Of a DNA stretch of 64,000 nucleotides, positions 1 to 8,808 are shown one piece after another. The position numbers and the translations under genes were made by a program. The first letter of the stretch is position 1, and each line of letters begins with the position of its first letter. The notes under the pieces were generated by a model that was not told the origin of the DNA, did no database searches, and was given only the letters and a program-made list of their open reading frames with translations. This stretch comes from Lewinellaceae bacterium. GTDB lineage: Bacteria > Bacteroidota > Bacteroidia > Chitinophagales > Saprospiraceae. Where the stretch lies: assembly GCA_016716135.1 (NCBI GenBank), contig JADJWX010000030.1:62001-126000 (forward strand), in the 5' to 3' direction.

Positions 1-1
1 G

Positions 2-88
2 GAAGTGCTGAAAAAGTACGACGCCAGTCAGGCCGAACTGAAAACCGTGTACGCGGAGTGGGAAGCGGCGGTGGAGCAGTTGAGCTAA
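2..88 (+). CDS. C-terminal end of an ABC-F type ATPase (partial)
   Basis: Only the last 28 codons are present, entering from the left edge and ending in TAA at 86-88. The peptide is a charged amphipathic helix with the pattern KKYDASQAELKTVYAEWEAA. This resembles the C-terminal coiled coil of ABC-F proteins (Uup/EttA-like ribosome-associated ATPases), which often end in a similar AEWE stretch. Nothing of the ATP-binding cassettes is visible, so the family is inferred from the tail only; another coiled-coil protein would also fit. Confidence 0.5.
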   Translation, partial: EVLKKYDASQAELKTVYAEWEAAVEQLS

Positions 89-91
89 TTT

Positions 92-262
92 TCCCAGGGA
101 TGAATCCCTGGGCTGATAATCCCTGGGCTGAGAACTGAGCTGAGAACCCCTGGGCTGAGAACCCCTGGGCTGAGAATCCCTGAGCTGAGAATCCCTGGGC
201 TAATAATCCTTGGGCTGAGAATCCTGGGCTGAGAATTCCTGGGCTGAGAATCCCCGGAATAT
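92..262. repeat. 15-bp tandem repeat tract with leading hairpin
   Basis: A perfect hairpin (CCCAGGGATGAATCCCTGGG, 92-111) is followed by about ten imperfect copies of a 15-bp unit close to GAGAATCCCTGGGCT, running to about 262. Copies differ by single substitutions and one is 14 bp. Each unit repeats one arm of the hairpin, as if the array grew from it by slippage. It lies directly downstream of the ABC-F stop codon. There are no spacers and no coding potential. Confidence 0.85.
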
Positions 263-395
263 TAAGGCGGAAAAAGTGGTTTTACATTTTTTTAGCACAC
301 CAAATTAAATTACCCGTTTTCATCGCTCAGTGATTCTTAGCCCAGCGATTCATCGCTGGGAAAAAGAAGGATATCATCAACGGAAAAACTCAAGT
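263..395. other. Intergenic region with a second short palindrome
   Basis: Non-coding, AT-rich around 275-320. It contains a hairpin CCCAGCGATTCATCGCTGGG at 342-361 whose plan (CCCAG, then GATTCATC, then CTGGG) mirrors the hairpin at 92-111 with different arm bases. It could end transcription from the left or be one copy of a dispersed palindromic repeat. I see no clear promoter for the gene at 396. Confidence 0.55.
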
Positions 396-932
396 ATGCG
401 CATTAACGATCTTTCCGCAAAACTCACCGCATTCGGCCTGGTCATCGCTTTTGGCGCCCTGATCTGGCTGTACACCCGCGAATTCCCGGTGTTTACCAAT
501 ACCATTAATGCCGGCAGGTTGGTGCTCGGCGCGATGATCGCCGGCGCCCTGCTCGCTGCGGCAGCCCTGTATGCCTTCCGGAAACGTCTGCTGCCTTTGG
601 ACCGGCATGTGCCGGAAATTGCTGTGACGGTGGTCTTTTCGGCCCTGTTTGCCCCGCTGTTTGCCAGCCTGCTCAACCGGGCCGGCGGGCCGATCGTGTA
701 TCAATCGTTTGAATTTGTATCGGAAATACCCTACCTGTCCTCAAATTACGGCCTGTTGAAGGGCGAAAAGATCAAGCCGACCGGAATGCGGCTCCAGGTA
801 AAGGAGGAGGGTAAACTGTACCGTTTCCAATACAAGAAACAGCCATACTTTCCAATTACGGAACCCGGCGAACAGATTTTATTGCCGATGCGAAAGGGCC
901 TGCTGGGTTTTCGGATATTGCAGTTGAAGTAG
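396..932 (+). CDS. Predicted membrane protein, unknown function
   Basis: A protein of 178 residues starting MRINDLSAKL; the ATG at 396 is preferred because the upstream in-frame extension runs through the palindrome at 342-361 and looks non-coding. Three hydrophobic segments occupy roughly residues 10-27, 43-62 and 72-93, followed by a soluble C-terminal part of about 80 residues with basic and aromatic residues (KLYRFQYKKQPYF). No family is recognised. It stands alone, convergent with the symporter gene ending at 1026. Topology suggests an inner-membrane protein with an exposed C-terminal domain. Confidence 0.6.
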   Translation: MRINDLSAKLTAFGLVIAFGALIWLYTREFPVFTNTINAGRLVLGAMIAGALLAAAALYAFRKRLLPLDRHVPEIAVTVVFSALFAPLFASLLNRAGGPIVYQSFEFVSEIPYLSSNYGLLKGEKIKPTGMRLQVKEEGKLYRFQYKKQPYFPITEPGEQILLPMRKGLLGFRILQLK

Positions 933-1025
933 ATTCTTTTACCACGGAGTGGCTTTACGCATCCTGCGCCTTCAGGTCGCAGAGCAAGAACCTGCGTAGC
1001 CAGGTAAACATTCGAGACCACGAAG

Positions 1026-2354
1026 CTATTTTTCCCATTTGATTTTATCTTCGGTTGATTCGGAAGATACCACCTTCAACTGACCTTCGGAATCCGCTAT
1101 GCTGACGGCCACCATGCAGTCGCCGGTCACGTTGGTCACCGTTCGCAGCATATCCAAAATGCGGTCGACGCCTAAAATAAGCGCAATGCCTGCGCTGGGC
1201 ACATGCACACTTTCCAGGATAATGATCAACATGATCACCCCGGCGCCGGGCACCGCCGCCGTACCGATAGACGCCATGACCGCCAGCAGCAGCACGTTGA
1301 GCTGATCGGCCAGGCTGAGGTCCATGCCGACTGCCTGTGCGATGAAAACCGTGGCTACTCCCTGGTAAAGTGCGGTGCCATCCATATTGATCGTCGCACC
1401 CAGGGGAAGCACAAAGGCGCTGATCTCCTCGGAAACCCCGAGTTTTTCTTCGCAACATTCAATGGTTACCGGTAGTGTGGCGCCGCTGCTGCTGGTGGAA
1501 AAAGCGACCAGTTGCGCTTTCCCGATGCCTTTGAAGAATTTAAAAACTTTCATTTTGCTGAAAAAACGCAACAGCAGGGGGTACACCCCCAACGTGTGCA
1601 ATGCCAGTCCGAAAACGACGGTCAGGCAATACACGCCGAGGGCGCCGAGCAGATCCAACAATTTTACCAGGTTGCCGTCGGAAACCTTGGTTATGGTATC
1701 GGCGATCAGCGCAAACACGCCGAGTGGGGCCATGAGCATGATCAGATCGACGAGGCGGATGGTGACATCGTTGATTCCGTGAAAAAAGTCGAGTATGGGT
1801 TTGGCGCGTTTTTCAGGCACTTGCAACAATCCAATGCCAAAAAAAATGGCAAAAAAGACAATTTGCAGCATGTTCCGGTTGTCGGATGCCGAATTAAAAA
1901 TATTATCCGGCACCATGTCGATCAACAGTTGCAGCGGACCGCGTTCACTTACATTTTGGGCCGCTTCCAGTCGGGCACTGGCGTTTTCACTGTAGGTTGC
2001 CATAAGGCCGTCGCGCACTTCCGGCGGTACGGCTTTGCCCGGCTGGAACAAGTTGGCCAGCAGCAAGCCGATGGCGATGGCCAGCGCTGTTGTGCCGATA
2101 TAGACGCCCAGGGTTTTGCCGCCAATGCGGCCCAATTTGCGGATATCGGCCAGCGAGGCTACGCCGGTGATCAGCGAGCCGAGCACCAGCGGTACGGCAA
2201 TGAGTTTGAGCAGATTGATGAAAATTACGCCGAAGGGCGTGATCCAGTCGGTGGTAAATGCGGTCCAGCCGTTCAGTGCGGCAATGATGCCGTAAACAAG
2301 GCCTGCGACCAATCCGAGAATGATTTGCCAGTGGGTTTGTTTGTACCAGGGCAT
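1026..2354 (-). CDS. Dicarboxylate/amino acid:cation symporter (DAACS, SLC1-like), copy 1
   Basis: A protein of 442 residues, full length for the GltP/DctA/GltPh family of sodium- or proton-coupled importers of glutamate, aspartate or C4-dicarboxylates in the inner membrane. The serine-rich re-entrant loop STSSSGATLP lies near residue 286, the substrate and cation motif NMDGT near 322, and the second hairpin GTAAVPGAGVI near 360. The start MPWYKQTHWQ matches the parallel start of the neighbouring copy. It lies about 220 bp downstream of a second, very similar symporter on the same strand, which indicates tandem duplication. The exact substrate cannot be read from sequence. Confidence 0.93.
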   Translation of the reverse strand: MPWYKQTHWQIILGLVAGLVYGIIAALNGWTAFTTDWITPFGVIFINLLKLIAVPLVLGSLITGVASLADIRKLGRIGGKTLGVYIGTTALAIAIGLLLANLFQPGKAVPPEVRDGLMATYSENASARLEAAQNVSERGPLQLLIDMVPDNIFNSASDNRNMLQIVFFAIFFGIGLLQVPEKRAKPILDFFHGINDVTIRLVDLIMLMAPLGVFALIADTITKVSDGNLVKLLDLLGALGVYCLTVVFGLALHTLGVYPLLLRFFSKMKVFKFFKGIGKAQLVAFSTSSSGATLPVTIECCEEKLGVSEEISAFVLPLGATINMDGTALYQGVATVFIAQAVGMDLSLADQLNVLLLAVMASIGTAAVPGAGVIMLIIILESVHVPSAGIALILGVDRILDMLRTVTNVTGDCMVAVSIADSEGQLKVVSSESTEDKIKWEK

Positions 2355-2576
2355 GAGTTAAAGCAGTTAGGTTGACAAATGCAAAAGACAACCCGGGCGC
2401 TTTCTTGATGGTATTCCCGAATGCTTCGGTAAGCAACATTTTAAATGCCCCGGAAAACGGCAGCCAATGTACGGGGTTTTTGGTTTTCGGCTATTGGCTT
2501 TTGGCTGCTATAGTTGGCGGATAGTTTCGCTTCCCGAGTGCAACAAACAGCGAATAGCCGACAGCCTGTTGCCCCC

Positions 2577-3902
2577 TTATTTCCAGCGGATCTTATCCTT
2601 GTCTTCTTCCGGATGTACGGCGCGCAGTTGGCCTTCCGAGGCGGCAATGCTGGTTGCCACAGTGCAGTCGCCGGTGACATTGGTGACGGTGCGCAGCATG
2701 TCCAGAATACGATCGACACCCAGAATGAGCGCAATGCCTGCGCTTGGGACATGCACAGTTTCCAAAATAATTATGAGCATGATAATGCCTGCACCAGGCA
2801 CGGCTGCAGTGCCGATTGAAGCCATAACGGCCAGCAAAATGACATTGAGTTGGTCTGCCATACTCAGGTCCATACCTACTGCCTGTGCAATAAAAATTGT
2901 GGCAACCCCCTGGTAAAGAGCCGTGCCATCCATGTTGATCGTTGCGCCGAGCGGCAATACGAAAGAGGAAACCTCCTCGGAAACACCAATATTTTCTTCA
3001 CAACATTCAATTGTCACAGGAAGCGTAGCCCCACTGCTGCTGGTGGAAAAAGCGACCAGTTGGGCCTTGCCGATCCCGCTGAAAAAGCGGAAGGGGTTCA
3101 GGCTGGTGAACATCCGCAACAAAGCAGGGTATACGCCAAATGTCTGGATCGCCAGGCCAATAACCACGGTGATGCAATACACACTCAGGGCGCCGAGCAG
3201 GCCCATTAATTTGGCCAGGTCGCCATCGGAAACGGTAGTGATCATGTCGGCGATCAGCGCAAACACCCCGAGTGGGGCCATGAGCATGATCAGGTCTACG
3301 AGCCGGATCGTCACATCGTTGATGCCGTGAAAAAAGTCGAGCACGGGTTTTGCGCGTTTTTCCGGCAGCTGGAGCAAACCAATGCCAAAAAAGATCGCGA
3401 AAAACACAATCTGCAACATATTCCGGTTGTCGGAAGCCGAGCCAAAAATATTGTCGGGTACCATGTCGACCAGAATTTGCAACGGGCCGCGCTCTCCAAC
3501 CATTTGCGCAGCGGCCTGGCGGTCGCCGACATTTTCGCTGTACGTTGCCATAAGGCCGTCGCGTACATCGGCAGGGATAGCCTTGCCGGGCTGAATAACA
3601 TTGGCCAGCACCAAGCCGATCGTGATGGCTACCGCCGTGGTACCGATGTAGATGCCCAGCGTTTTCCCGCCGATACGGCCCAGTTTTCGAATGTCGGACA
3701 AGGAAGCCACCCCAGTGATCAGGGAGCCCAATACCAGGGGTACGGCGATGAGTTTCAGGGCATTGATGAAAATGGTGCCGAAAGGCGAAATCCAGTTGCG
3801 GGTGAATGTATTCCAACCAAATGAGGCTGCCACGATTCCAAAAACGAGCCCCAGAACCAGCCCGATAATGATTTGCCAATGAATTTGCTTGTACCAACGC
3901 AT
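2577..3902 (-). CDS. Dicarboxylate/amino acid:cation symporter (DAACS, SLC1-like), copy 2
   Basis: A protein of 441 residues starting MRWYKQIHWQ at 3902; a longer in-frame extension to 3983 adds 27 residues of poor quality and is rejected by comparison with copy 1. It has the same STSSSGATLP loop (near 285) and NMDGT motif (near 322), and is nearly collinear with copy 1 along its whole length, differing mainly in the N-terminal third and the acidic C-terminal tail. The inner-membrane import role is as for copy 1. A 136-bp gap separates it from the divergent aminotransferase gene, so the two probably have separate promoters there. Confidence 0.93.
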   Translation of the reverse strand: MRWYKQIHWQIIIGLVLGLVFGIVAASFGWNTFTRNWISPFGTIFINALKLIAVPLVLGSLITGVASLSDIRKLGRIGGKTLGIYIGTTAVAITIGLVLANVIQPGKAIPADVRDGLMATYSENVGDRQAAAQMVGERGPLQILVDMVPDNIFGSASDNRNMLQIVFFAIFFGIGLLQLPEKRAKPVLDFFHGINDVTIRLVDLIMLMAPLGVFALIADMITTVSDGDLAKLMGLLGALSVYCITVVIGLAIQTFGVYPALLRMFTSLNPFRFFSGIGKAQLVAFSTSSSGATLPVTIECCEENIGVSEEVSSFVLPLGATINMDGTALYQGVATIFIAQAVGMDLSMADQLNVILLAVMASIGTAAVPGAGIIMLIIILETVHVPSAGIALILGVDRILDMLRTVTNVTGDCTVATSIAASEGQLRAVHPEEDKDKIRWK

Positions 3903-4038
3903 AAGGCAATGCTGTAGTTTTTTTTGTTTTAAACCAATACTTCTGCGGCCAAAGTAGGCCTTTTTCCCTGCATCCGGCCCCAATTCCCCCGAACAGCCTT
4001 ATTTTGAGCACCCTGTTTTTTACAAAAAAATCTGAAAT

Positions 4039-5334
4039 ATGCTTTCCAACGCACCGATTCCGACCGTGATTAATCAAAATTTGTTTGGCCTGCGCACCTC
4101 TGCAACTGTTGCCATCAATGAAAAATCAAAGGCCCTGGAACAGGCCGGCAAAACGATTTTTAAATTCGGGTTTGGCCAGTCACCGTTTCCGGTGCCCGAA
4201 CTGGTGGTGGAGGCGCTCAAACGGCATGCCCACGAAAAAGATTACCTGGCGGTACGCGGCCTGCCGGCGCTGCGGGATGCCATTGCCAAATTTACCAACC
4301 ACCGCAAAGGCACCTTTGCGGTGGCGGATGATGTGCTCATCGGCCCGGGTTCGAAGGAGCTGATGTTCCTGTTGCAATTGTCGTACTACGGCGAAATTGT
4401 TATTCCGGCCCCGAGCTGGGTGTCGTACGCCCCGCAGGCGCAAATCATCGGGCGGGTGGTTACCCGGGCTGAAACCCGGATGGCAAACCGGCTCCTGCTG
4501 ACACCCGATGAACTGGAGGCGATTTGCCAGGCCGACCCGGAGCGCCCGCGCCTGGTCATCCTCAACTATCCGTCGAACCCGACGGGCTCCACCTACGACA
4601 AAGAAACACTCGTCGCCCTTGCCGAAGTAGCGCGCCGGTATAAGCTGATTGTGCTCTCCGATGAAATTTATGGCGAACTGAACCACCGCGGCACGCAGGA
4701 CTCCATCGCGCAGTTTTACCCGGAAGGCACCATCATCAGTGGCGGCTTGAGCAAGTGGTGTGGCGCCGGCGGCTGGCGCCTTGGTTTTTTTGTGTTTCCA
4801 CGCGGCCTGAAGCGCCTGGAAAACGCCATGGCCATTTGCGCCAGCGAAACATTCACCTCCACCAGCGCGCCGATTCAACATGCTGCTGTGAGCGCTTTTC
4901 AGGAAAATCCGGCAATCGACACCTATCTCGAACATGTACGTGGCGCCCTGGCGGCTGTCGGGCAATACGTGTACGGGCAGTTGAGCGCCACCGGGGTGAC
5001 CATGCCGGCGCCGGAGGGCGGTTTTTACCTCTTGCCCGATTTTGAAAAATACCGCGATGCATTGTCCCGCCGGGGCATTGAAGACGACCGGGCGTTTTGC
5101 CAGGCTTTGTTGGATGAGGCGGGGGTGGCCTTGTTGCCCGGCTCGGATTTCGGATGCCGGCAGGGTACGTTCCGCACGCGGTTTTCCTATGTCGATTTTG
5201 ATGGGAACAACGTGTTGGATGCTTGCCGGAATTTGCCGGCCGGGCAGCTGCCCGATGCCGCATTTGTGGAAAAATACTGCCCCAAAATGGTTGCCGGCAC
5301 CCAAGCGTTGTGCGATTGGCTCAACGCGTTGTAA
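4039..5334 (+). CDS. PLP-dependent aminotransferase, class I/II
   Basis: A protein of 431 residues with the fold-type I aminotransferase pattern: an N-terminal substrate loop (GFGQSPFPVP), the NYPSNPTGS motif that binds PLP and substrate carboxylate, SDEIYGEL, and GGLSKWCGAGGWRLG in which Lys239 should form the Schiff base. It is longer than a typical aspartate aminotransferase owing to a C-terminal extension after GTFRTRFSYVDFDG. The amino acid used is not clear; aspartate, aromatic or alanine-type activities are possible. The gene is divergent from the symporters, and only 33 bp separate it from the ABC ATPase gene, so those may be co-transcribed. Confidence 0.88.
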   Translation: MLSNAPIPTVINQNLFGLRTSATVAINEKSKALEQAGKTIFKFGFGQSPFPVPELVVEALKRHAHEKDYLAVRGLPALRDAIAKFTNHRKGTFAVADDVLIGPGSKELMFLLQLSYYGEIVIPAPSWVSYAPQAQIIGRVVTRAETRMANRLLLTPDELEAICQADPERPRLVILNYPSNPTGSTYDKETLVALAEVARRYKLIVLSDEIYGELNHRGTQDSIAQFYPEGTIISGGLSKWCGAGGWRLGFFVFPRGLKRLENAMAICASETFTSTSAPIQHAAVSAFQENPAIDTYLEHVRGALAAVGQYVYGQLSATGVTMPAPEGGFYLLPDFEKYRDALSRRGIEDDRAFCQALLDEAGVALLPGSDFGCRQGTFRTRFSYVDFDGNNVLDACRNLPAGQLPDAAFVEKYCPKMVAGTQALCDWLNAL

Positions 5335-5367
5335 CTTGTATTTTTTTTGAAAAATAACTTCAAACAC

Positions 5368-6141
5368 ATGGAAAAACCGTCCATTCAAATTCAAAACCTG
5401 TTCAAATCCTTTGGGTCTAAACAAGTACTTCGGGGCATCACCCTCGATGTATATCCCGGTCAGGTACTTGGTTACATCGGCCCGAACGGCGCCGGCAAAA
5501 GCACCACGGTAAAAATTTTGTGCGGCTTGCTCAGCGATTACAGCGGTACTGTTTTGGTGCAAGGCCATAATGTGACGCTCGATCCCTTGGAAGCCAAAAA
5601 ACGGATCGGGTACATCCCGGAAATGGCCGAACTGTACGATGTGCTCACGCCTACGGAATTTCTGCATTTTATGGGTGAGCTGTACGGCATGGATCCCGAT
5701 GTGTGCGCGCAGCGGATCGTGCGCATTATGACTGCTTTCGGGATGCAGGCAAACCTGCACCAGCGGCTGGACACATTCAGTAAGGGCATGCGCCAAAAAG
5801 TGCTGCTGGCGAGCGGCTTGCTGCACAATCCGGATATCATCATTCTGGATGAACCGCTCAGCGGCCTGGATGCCAACAGCGTGATTCTGGTAAAAGAACT
5901 GATCAGCAAACTGGCCAAGGACGGGAAAACCATTTTTTACTGCAGCCACATGATGGATATTGTGGAAAAAGTGAGCCACCGGATCATCCTGATCGACAAC
6001 GGCGCCATTCTGGCCGACGGGAGTTTTGAACAGTTGAAACAACAACAGGGCGATCGAAGCCTGGAACAAATTTTTGCCACACTCACATCCAAAGATGCCC
6101 ACAGCACAGCCGCCGACGAACTGATGCGAGCCTTTGAATAA
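5368..6141 (+). CDS. ABC transporter ATP-binding protein (ABC-2 exporter type)
   Basis: A protein of 257 residues with Walker A GPNGAGKST near residue 39, a relaxed signature FSKGMRQK near 137, Walker B IIILDEPLSGLD near 160 and an H-loop in YCSHMMD. The FSKGMRQK form of the signature is usual in DrrA/CcmA-like exporters. The start at ATG 5368 (MEKPSIQIQN) is preferred to an upstream TTG. It is followed 12 bp later by a large membrane protein on the same strand, the likely permease partner. Function is inner-membrane export of an unknown substrate driven by ATP. Confidence 0.9.
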   Translation: MEKPSIQIQNLFKSFGSKQVLRGITLDVYPGQVLGYIGPNGAGKSTTVKILCGLLSDYSGTVLVQGHNVTLDPLEAKKRIGYIPEMAELYDVLTPTEFLHFMGELYGMDPDVCAQRIVRIMTAFGMQANLHQRLDTFSKGMRQKVLLASGLLHNPDIIILDEPLSGLDANSVILVKELISKLAKDGKTIFYCSHMMDIVEKVSHRIILIDNGAILADGSFEQLKQQQGDRSLEQIFATLTSKDAHSTAADELMRAFE

Positions 6142-6153
6142 ACGCCTCGAATT

Positions 6154-7851
6154 ATGAACTGGATCAATAAAGCCCTTCTGTTTGTAGCCTTGGCGCCCCG
6201 GCAGCTTTATGTGCGCTGGAATGTGGATACACGCTTGCTGAAGGCTATTCTGACGACCAAACTTATGATGGACGACCGGCGCCCAAACAGCATTCAACTG
6301 ACCCGGCAGCAGTGGAAAACCGACGATGAAATCAGCAATGCCACGATCGGCACCATGGTTATCAGCGCCGTCATGGGGCTGATTGCTTTGCTGGTGTTTG
6401 CCATGGGCGATAATTTTTCATTGCAACTGACCATGCTCTTCAGTTTTTTCATTGCGATTTTATGCATGCTGCTGGTGAGCGATTTCACCTCGGTTCTGAT
6501 TGATGTGCGTGACAATGAAATTATTTTGCCCAAGCCGGTGAACGATGCCACGGTGGTAGTGGCACGACTCCTGCATGTGTTTGTCCATATTTGCAAGATC
6601 ATACTCCCGATGAGTTTGCCCAGTTTGCTTTACCTGAGCATTCGGATAAATCCGGGCGCCGGTTTGTTTTTTATAGCGGTCTTGTTCTTCGCCACCCTGT
6701 TCTCCATTTTTTTGATCAATTCGGTGTATATCTTAATTCTGCGCATTACCACACCGGCGCGATTTAAAGCGATCATCAGCTACGTACAGATTGGTTTTGC
6801 TGTTTTTGTTTACGGCGGGTCGCAGATTTTTCCCCGATTGATGAATCGCACGGGGGTGTCGTCAATGGAGTTGCCGGATACGGATTTGTTATTGTTGGCG
6901 CCGCCGTATTGGTTTGCCAGTTTGTTTTCAATGTGCGTAAACTGGCAGGCAGGTTCCCGGGAAATGTTGGCCGGCGCCCTGGCAATTATTGTTCCGGTAC
7001 TCAGCATTGTGCTGGTTGTGCGTTACCTGGCGCCGGCGTTTAACCAAAAACTGGCCATGATTTCGGGAAGTGGCGGTACGACCTCGCCTTCCCGAGCCGG
7101 ATCATCTGTGCAGATTTCCCGTTTTTTTGCCCGCGTAGCATCGAGTGCGCCGGTAGTGCAAACGGGTTTTTTATTCACCTGGAAAATGATCGGGCGCAGC
7201 CGGGAATTCAAACTGAAAGTGTATCCGATCCTGGCTTATTTTTTGGTATTGCAGCTTTTGTTGCTGTTCAATACCCGGGATACTCTTAATTCTTTCCAGG
7301 ATTTTTTTGGCGGATACTCCCTGATTGTCGCTGTGTACCTGAGCAGCTTTGTGCTTTTACTAGCGTTGCTGCATGTCGCTCATTCCGAAAAATTCAAGGC
7401 GGCCTGGATGTTTTATACCACACCGATCCGGCATCCGGGCCAGCTCCTTACCGGTGCTGTGCTGGCTGTGTTTTTATATCTGGGCTATATTCCCTTTAGC
7501 CTGTTGCTGCTCGGCGGGCTTTGCTTTGGCGGGGCAGAGGTGTTACCCGGTTTTTGCCTCGCGTTATGCAATCAGATGGTTTTTTCCCTGGCATTTACCC
7601 TGTTATTTGCCCGTAAAATACCTTTTTCGCAACCGCCGGCAGACGCCCAAAGCGGCGCCCAAACCATGTGGATGTTCCTGATCATGGCAATCGGGGCCAT
7701 TTTTGGCGGGCTGCATTTCTTGGTTTTTCAAAAAATGTGGCTAACCGTCCCGGCACTGTGCTTTTCCGTATTGATTTGCTGGTGGCTGATCCGGCGGTTG
7801 AACAACCAAACCTGGGAAGATCTGGCGGTGGATGCGGATTTGCTGCCCTGA
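6154..7851 (+). CDS. ABC-2 type permease-like membrane protein
   Basis: A protein of 565 residues with many hydrophobic segments in two clusters (roughly residues 65-220 and 250-540), split by soluble loops. It starts at ATG 6154, 12 bp after the ATPase stop, which strongly suggests a two-gene operon and a transporter complex. The sequence resembles large uncharacterised ABC-2 permease subunits, not small DrrB-like ones. The conserved-looking stretch DFTSVLIDVRDNEIILPKPV follows the second membrane segment. The substrate is unknown; an exporter role is inferred from the partner. Confidence 0.72.
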   Translation: MNWINKALLFVALAPRQLYVRWNVDTRLLKAILTTKLMMDDRRPNSIQLTRQQWKTDDEISNATIGTMVISAVMGLIALLVFAMGDNFSLQLTMLFSFFIAILCMLLVSDFTSVLIDVRDNEIILPKPVNDATVVVARLLHVFVHICKIILPMSLPSLLYLSIRINPGAGLFFIAVLFFATLFSIFLINSVYILILRITTPARFKAIISYVQIGFAVFVYGGSQIFPRLMNRTGVSSMELPDTDLLLLAPPYWFASLFSMCVNWQAGSREMLAGALAIIVPVLSIVLVVRYLAPAFNQKLAMISGSGGTTSPSRAGSSVQISRFFARVASSAPVVQTGFLFTWKMIGRSREFKLKVYPILAYFLVLQLLLLFNTRDTLNSFQDFFGGYSLIVAVYLSSFVLLLALLHVAHSEKFKAAWMFYTTPIRHPGQLLTGAVLAVFLYLGYIPFSLLLLGGLCFGGAEVLPGFCLALCNQMVFSLAFTLLFARKIPFSQPPADAQSGAQTMWMFLIMAIGAIFGGLHFLVFQKMWLTVPALCFSVLICWWLIRRLNNQTWEDLAVDADLLP

Positions 7852-7983
7852 GCATAGCAGTTTTTTTTGCTGTAATACAACAACCTCAATCCAGGCGAAT
7901 TACGGGAGGTCTGTTGAAATCAGTGTAATTTGAACAAACAACAGAGTGCAACGACGCAAAGCCAATGTTTAAAACGCCCGATC

Positions 7984-8781
7984 ATGATTTTGTTTAGAAA
8001 AGTAATAGCCGTACTGTTTTTGTGTATTGGTGGAATAAACACGGCGTGGACGCAAATCGGATTCACGGCGCCAAATTTTACCGTTGTCAGTACGCATGGT
8101 GATACTATCCGGTTGTATGATATTCTGGACGGAGGGCAGTTCGTAGTGCTCGACTTTTTTTTTACAACTTGCGGCCCCTGCATTTACTTTACCCCGGAGG
8201 TGAATCTTGCCTTTGAAAAATATGGTTGCAACACGCAGGATGTTGTTTTTATTGCCATTGATTATCAGGATACCAACGCCGAAGTACAGGCATATGATCA
8301 ACAACACGATATTCAGTACCCATCTGTGAGTGGCACCCAGGGAGGCGGCAATGGGGTGGTAAGCCAGTATGTCATTTCTGCTTTCCCGACATTTCTTCTG
8401 ATTCACCCAAACTATAAAATAGTTGACGAGATATTTCCGCCCACGCTGGTTGTTTTTGACACCAGTTTTGCCACGCATGGCATAGCGCCTGAGGCTTGCC
8501 TGACAAGCACGGCGGCCCCGGCGGCCATGCAATCGTTGGTGTTGTATCCAAATCCGGTGCAGACAAGCTTGGTGACACTGGACTTACGCCGGGTTTCGGG
8601 CGACAGGGTAACTATTTTCGTACAGGATTTAGCTGGCCGGACCATGTTGACGGAAGTGGCTCAAGGGCTTAACGATGGGCTCTATCAACTTGACCTGTGC
8701 ACAATTCCCGAAGGACTGTATTTCGTTACGGCAGTTGCCGAAGACGGCATGCGTTGGGATGGCCGTTTGGTGAAATACTGA
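7984..8781 (+). CDS. Secreted thioredoxin-like protein with T9SS sorting domain
   Basis: A protein of 265 residues. The start at ATG 7984 gives a clean signal peptide (MILFRKVIAVLFLCIGG, cleavage near AWTQ). A TlpA/redoxin-like domain follows with a CGPC redox motif at Cys63-Cys66 in FFTTCGPC and the strand pattern DGGQFVVLDFFFT. The last 80 residues form a T9SS type A sorting domain (LYPNPVQTSLVTLDL, then GLYFVTAVAEDGMRWDGRLVKY), which should send the protein across the outer membrane for cell-surface attachment or release. It converges on the DsbD-like gene on the other strand. Extracellular disulfide chemistry is inferred. Confidence 0.82.
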   Translation: MILFRKVIAVLFLCIGGINTAWTQIGFTAPNFTVVSTHGDTIRLYDILDGGQFVVLDFFFTTCGPCIYFTPEVNLAFEKYGCNTQDVVFIAIDYQDTNAEVQAYDQQHDIQYPSVSGTQGGGNGVVSQYVISAFPTFLLIHPNYKIVDEIFPPTLVVFDTSFATHGIAPEACLTSTAAPAAMQSLVLYPNPVQTSLVTLDLRRVSGDRVTIFVQDLAGRTMLTEVAQGLNDGLYQLDLCTIPEGLYFVTAVAEDGMRWDGRLVKY

Positions 8782-8808
8782 GTGCGTTAATCGTTTGAAA
8801 CGTTGTTG

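Noticed and set aside
4180..6297. Open frame of 705 codons on the minus strand
   Set aside because: It lies opposite the aminotransferase and ABC ATPase genes, which have clear motifs. The peptide is His/Gln/Arg-rich and matches no fold; it results from GC-rich codon use.
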